A DNA stretch of 9,553 nucleotides from Candidatus Egaibacter danicus. GTDB lineage: Bacteria; Pseudomonadota; Gammaproteobacteria; Burkholderiales; Burkholderiaceae. Positions 7,275 through 9,553 of the stretch are shown here, one piece after another (within the stretch, counting starts at the first letter, position 1; each line of letters starts with the position of its first letter). Below the pieces are notes generated by a model that had not been told where the DNA came from, searched no databases, and worked only from the letters and a program-made list of their open reading frames with translations. The stretch is from assembly GCA_011391115.1 (NCBI GenBank), contig JAABRC010000040.1, positions 1 to 9,553 of the forward strand, in the 5' to 3' direction. Made by a program: the position numbers and the translations under genes.

Positions 7275-9038
7275 TTAGCGGGACCAGTGAATCCCGTCCA
7301 CGGTCAATGGGGTCCTAATGTTCGAATTCAACGCTTTGCCGGTGAAGCTGTAGCGGTCTGCGATGTAGAACGGATTCAGCACCAGACGGAAATCGAGTTT
7401 GGCGTTCTTGGCCTTGAAAGCGCTCAGCGGTACGGACACCTGGCACCAGGTACCGGTATTGCAGAAACCATACTCTCCGTTGCCAATCTGGACAAAAGCC
7501 TCTTGTGCATTGCCATCGACGTCCAGTGTGGAAAGGCCAAACTCAATTTTTCCAGGGTAGGTGGTGTTGATCCATGCATTCACAGCGCCAAAAGCCGAGA
7601 GGTTTTGGGTCGCGCGGGCGACCTGTGGGTTGTACAGCAAGCCCCATCCGTAGTTGGCCGGGGCGGGCGTGATGCGCATGCTCACGGCGCCGTCGCCCGG
7701 CGCTGCAGCAATGGTGGTGTCGGCCAGGTTTCGGGGAGCCGTGAACCCGTCAAACGCATCGAGGTTGTAGCCTGCAACGGGGGTCGCACCTGGAGCATCT
7801 GAGTACAGGGTGAGCTGATTGCCAGCGAAAGCATCATTGATGACCGGCGGGATGAAGTACACCGCGTCGGCGTCGGTCAGGTTGGCGTTTTCTGGTTGAA
7901 GGCTGGGGTAGAGGTTCTGGACCACATAGCGAGGTTGCCGCTGCACGTTGAACAGACCCCAGCCATCGTCACTTTGCTTCCAAGGCTCGTCAAAGGCTTC
8001 AAAGTAAAAAATGTTGGCCGGTCCGGTACCGCTCAGGCGGCTCTCCTGGCGCCACTCTTCCAGGCGTTGGAAATACATCTTCTGGTTCACCGGGTTGGCA
8101 CGGAAGGCCTGGTCACCGGTTATGCGGGCTTTCCAGCCGGTTTCGCCGAACACGATGGGCATCTTGTCAAGTCCCATGCTGTCCAGTGCATCACGGGTGT
8201 CCTGGTATTGCTCTTTTAGTTCGACGATGCTGGCATCCATCATGGCTTTGGCCCGTGCAGGTCCCTCAGGCACGTTCAGCTGCTTCCAGTCCCAATAAAA
8301 GTCGCTGTCCGGATATTCCGTGTCGATGTTGGGGTAGGCGTGAATGGCCGCAAAGTCGATCTGGTCGGTGATGATTTTGGGAATTGGGTTGGAATAAAAC
8401 AGAAAGTTGTCGTCGGTCGTGACTGGCTGTGTTACACGGTCACGGACGTACTTGATGTACACCGCCATGTCAGCGGGGTCAATGGGCACGATGGACCAGT
8501 TCACCATGGTCTCGTTGCCCACGCTCACCGCCAAAATGATGTCTTTGTATTTTGCATTTGTGGCCAACGCCACAGCACGGGCCAGTTCCATCCCGTTGGC
8601 GGTTTTGATCTCTTCCTTCACGTAGGGGTTGTCCACGTTTTTGAAGGTGTTCACGTAAGCGCCTAGCTGCACCTTCATGTCCAGGTTGTTGTCAGCGATA
8701 ACGTCCAGCACCAGTTTGGCAACCTTGTCCGAGCTGTCGAACAGGCGGATCAGGCGAAAGTTGCCTTGTACCAGGAGGTCGAGGTCTTCTTTCACCATGG
8801 TCATCGTGATGGTTTCGGTGTCCCGGCTGCTGCTCCGAAAAGGGCTGTAGGCCACGGCCTGGCGGGCCAGGTATTCGGCAGGCAGAGCCCGCGGGCTGAC
8901 CACTGACACTGGCGCAGGTGAGGTGGACCCACTGGTATCGCTGCCGGTTGTCACGCCGCCACCGCCACAGGCGGCAATGAGTGACGCCGTGAGCACAGCC
9001 GCCGCGGCCCGTGCGAGTTGTTTGAATGAAATTGACAT
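7275..9038 (-). CDS. Exported GH17 glucanase lipoprotein with C-terminal beta-sandwich domain
   Basis: A 587-residue lipoprotein. Residues 1-23 are a signal peptide (MSISFKQLARAAAAVLTASL) ending in the lipobox LIAAC, with C24 as the lipidated residue; Gly at +2 favours the outer membrane. A Gly/Ser/Thr-rich tether follows. The GH17 barrel spans about 58-380, with acid/base E176 (SVGNETMVNW), nucleophile E299 (VFGETGW), FDEPWK and a late LFNVQRQPRYVVQNLYPSL. Residues about 395-587 look like a galactose-binding-type beta-sandwich (WCQVSVPLSAF, LDFRLVLNPF, TVDGIHW), probably carbohydrate binding, although I cannot name a CBM family. Likely role: first cuts in beta-1,3-glucan at the cell surface. 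The ATG at 9038 is chosen because it begins the signal peptide and follows ACAGGA; longer in-frame starts overlap the preceding barrel gene. It begins 49 bases after that gene and probably shares its transcript. Confidence 0.92.
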   Translation of the reverse strand: MSISFKQLARAAAAVLTASLIAACGGGGVTTGSDTSGSTSPAPVSVVSPRALPAEYLARQAVAYSPFRSSSRDTETITMTMVKEDLDLLVQGNFRLIRLFDSSDKVAKLVLDVIADNNLDMKVQLGAYVNTFKNVDNPYVKEEIKTANGMELARAVALATNAKYKDIILAVSVGNETMVNWSIVPIDPADMAVYIKYVRDRVTQPVTTDDNFLFYSNPIPKIITDQIDFAAIHAYPNIDTEYPDSDFYWDWKQLNVPEGPARAKAMMDASIVELKEQYQDTRDALDSMGLDKMPIVFGETGWKARITGDQAFRANPVNQKMYFQRLEEWRQESRLSGTGPANIFYFEAFDEPWKQSDDGWGLFNVQRQPRYVVQNLYPSLQPENANLTDADAVYFIPPVINDAFAGNQLTLYSDAPGATPVAGYNLDAFDGFTAPRNLADTTIAAAPGDGAVSMRITPAPANYGWGLLYNPQVARATQNLSAFGAVNAWINTTYPGKIEFGLSTLDVDGNAQEAFVQIGNGEYGFCNTGTWCQVSVPLSAFKAKNAKLDFRLVLNPFYIADRYSFTGKALNSNIRTPLTVDGIHWSR

Positions 9039-9087
9039 GGTGTTGAGTCCTGTGAACTTGGTGGGGTGGGTTTCCCTAGGGCAGTGG

Positions 9088-9553
9088 TCAGAACGTGTAT
9101 TTGGCACCAACGCCAAACCAGTTTCCGGACTTGGTGGTTCGCGAGTCGATGCCATTGATCGTCGCGTTGGAAGGCATCGACAGGGGTGCCAAGCCTTTGT
9201 TGCGGTAGTGAACCATCCCGCCAAAAACAGAAAATTCCAACCCATGCCCGTAAGCGTAGGTGGCCTGTAAGGTGTTGATGAGTGCGCTATTGCTTTGCCC
9301 ACGTTCGCTTGGGTTGGCGGTGCTGGCCTTGCCCATGTAGGCCATGCCGGTGGCAAAGGTCCACTTGTCCATGCGGTAGCGTGCACCCAGTGAAAGATTG
9401 GTCGAGGTGGCTGAGTAGCCAGGGTTTGGCACGCCGTTGAGTGAGCCAAACCAATCTACGTTGAATGGGAAGTTGAACTGTGCAGGCGAACCGGGCAGGG
9501 CAACTACCGCATAGGCGCCACTCCAGCGGTTGCGGCGCACCGCGCCCGAGATT
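9088..9553 (-). CDS. Outer-membrane beta-barrel protein, porin-like (3' end only)
   Basis: The last 154 codons of a protein whose frame runs off the right edge; TGA at 9088-9090. The sequence alternates polar and hydrophobic residues in strand-length stretches (TNLSLGARYRM, WTFATGMAYMG, NTLQATYAYGHGLEFSVFGGMVHY, GNWFGVGAKYTF) and ends in a C-terminal Phe, the signal recognised by the BAM machinery in many outer-membrane barrels. It resembles general porins of betaproteobacteria in layout, but I cannot name its family with confidence. It precedes the GH17 lipoprotein by 49 bases on the same strand with no terminator between, so a role in passing beta-glucan oligosaccharides through the outer membrane is plausible but inferred. 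Confidence 0.75.
   Translation of the reverse strand, partial: ISGAVRRNRWSGAYAVVALPGSPAQFNFPFNVDWFGSLNGVPNPGYSATSTNLSLGARYRMDKWTFATGMAYMGKASTANPSERGQSNSALINTLQATYAYGHGLEFSVFGGMVHYRNKGLAPLSMPSNATINGIDSRTTKSGNWFGVGAKYTF

Noticed and set aside
9039..9449. Extension of the GH17 lipoprotein frame upstream by 137 codons
   Set aside because: It overlaps the barrel-protein gene in another frame, and the signal peptide and ribosome site begin exactly at 9038.

Overview
The window reads as a beta-1,3-glucan (laminarin-type) utilisation locus of a Gram-negative, moderately GC-rich proteobacterium. The outer-membrane evidence is a lipoprotein with a clear lipobox and a beta-barrel protein ending in Phe. 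Gene style (GPH symporter, porin-like protein, no visible TonB receptor or SusC/SusD pair) would suit a Burkholderiales/Comamonadaceae-like betaproteobacterium, but the taxonomy is inference.

Layout. On the + strand, bases 1-5778 hold a compact gene series: the 3' end of a GH1 beta-glucosidase, a GH16 endo-beta-1,3-glucanase, two adjacent GH17 glucanases, and a long frame encoding a 12-helix GPH-family sugar symporter continuous with a third GH17 domain. On the - strand, reading from the right edge towards the middle, are the 3' end of an outer-membrane beta-barrel protein, an exported GH17 lipoprotein with a C-terminal beta-sandwich domain, and a GH30 glucanase. The two sets converge at about 5779-5860, which holds two hairpins likely to end transcription. 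A strong intrinsic terminator sits between the lipoprotein and the GH30 gene and touches the GH30 start.

How the parts may work together (inference from family knowledge): the surface GH17 lipoprotein cuts polymer into oligosaccharides, the barrel protein lets them into the periplasm, the GPH symporter carries them across the inner membrane, and enzymes without signal peptides (GH16, two or three GH17, GH30 for beta-1,6 branches, GH1) reduce them to glucose. The locus has four GH17 domains of two sequence types, and apparently only one is exported.

The most unusual points are the transporter-GH17 reading frame, whose linker also shows signs of a frameshift that would restore two separate genes, and the terminator placed directly at the start of the GH30 gene. 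No mobile elements, CRISPR arrays, tRNAs, rRNAs or regulator genes were seen.
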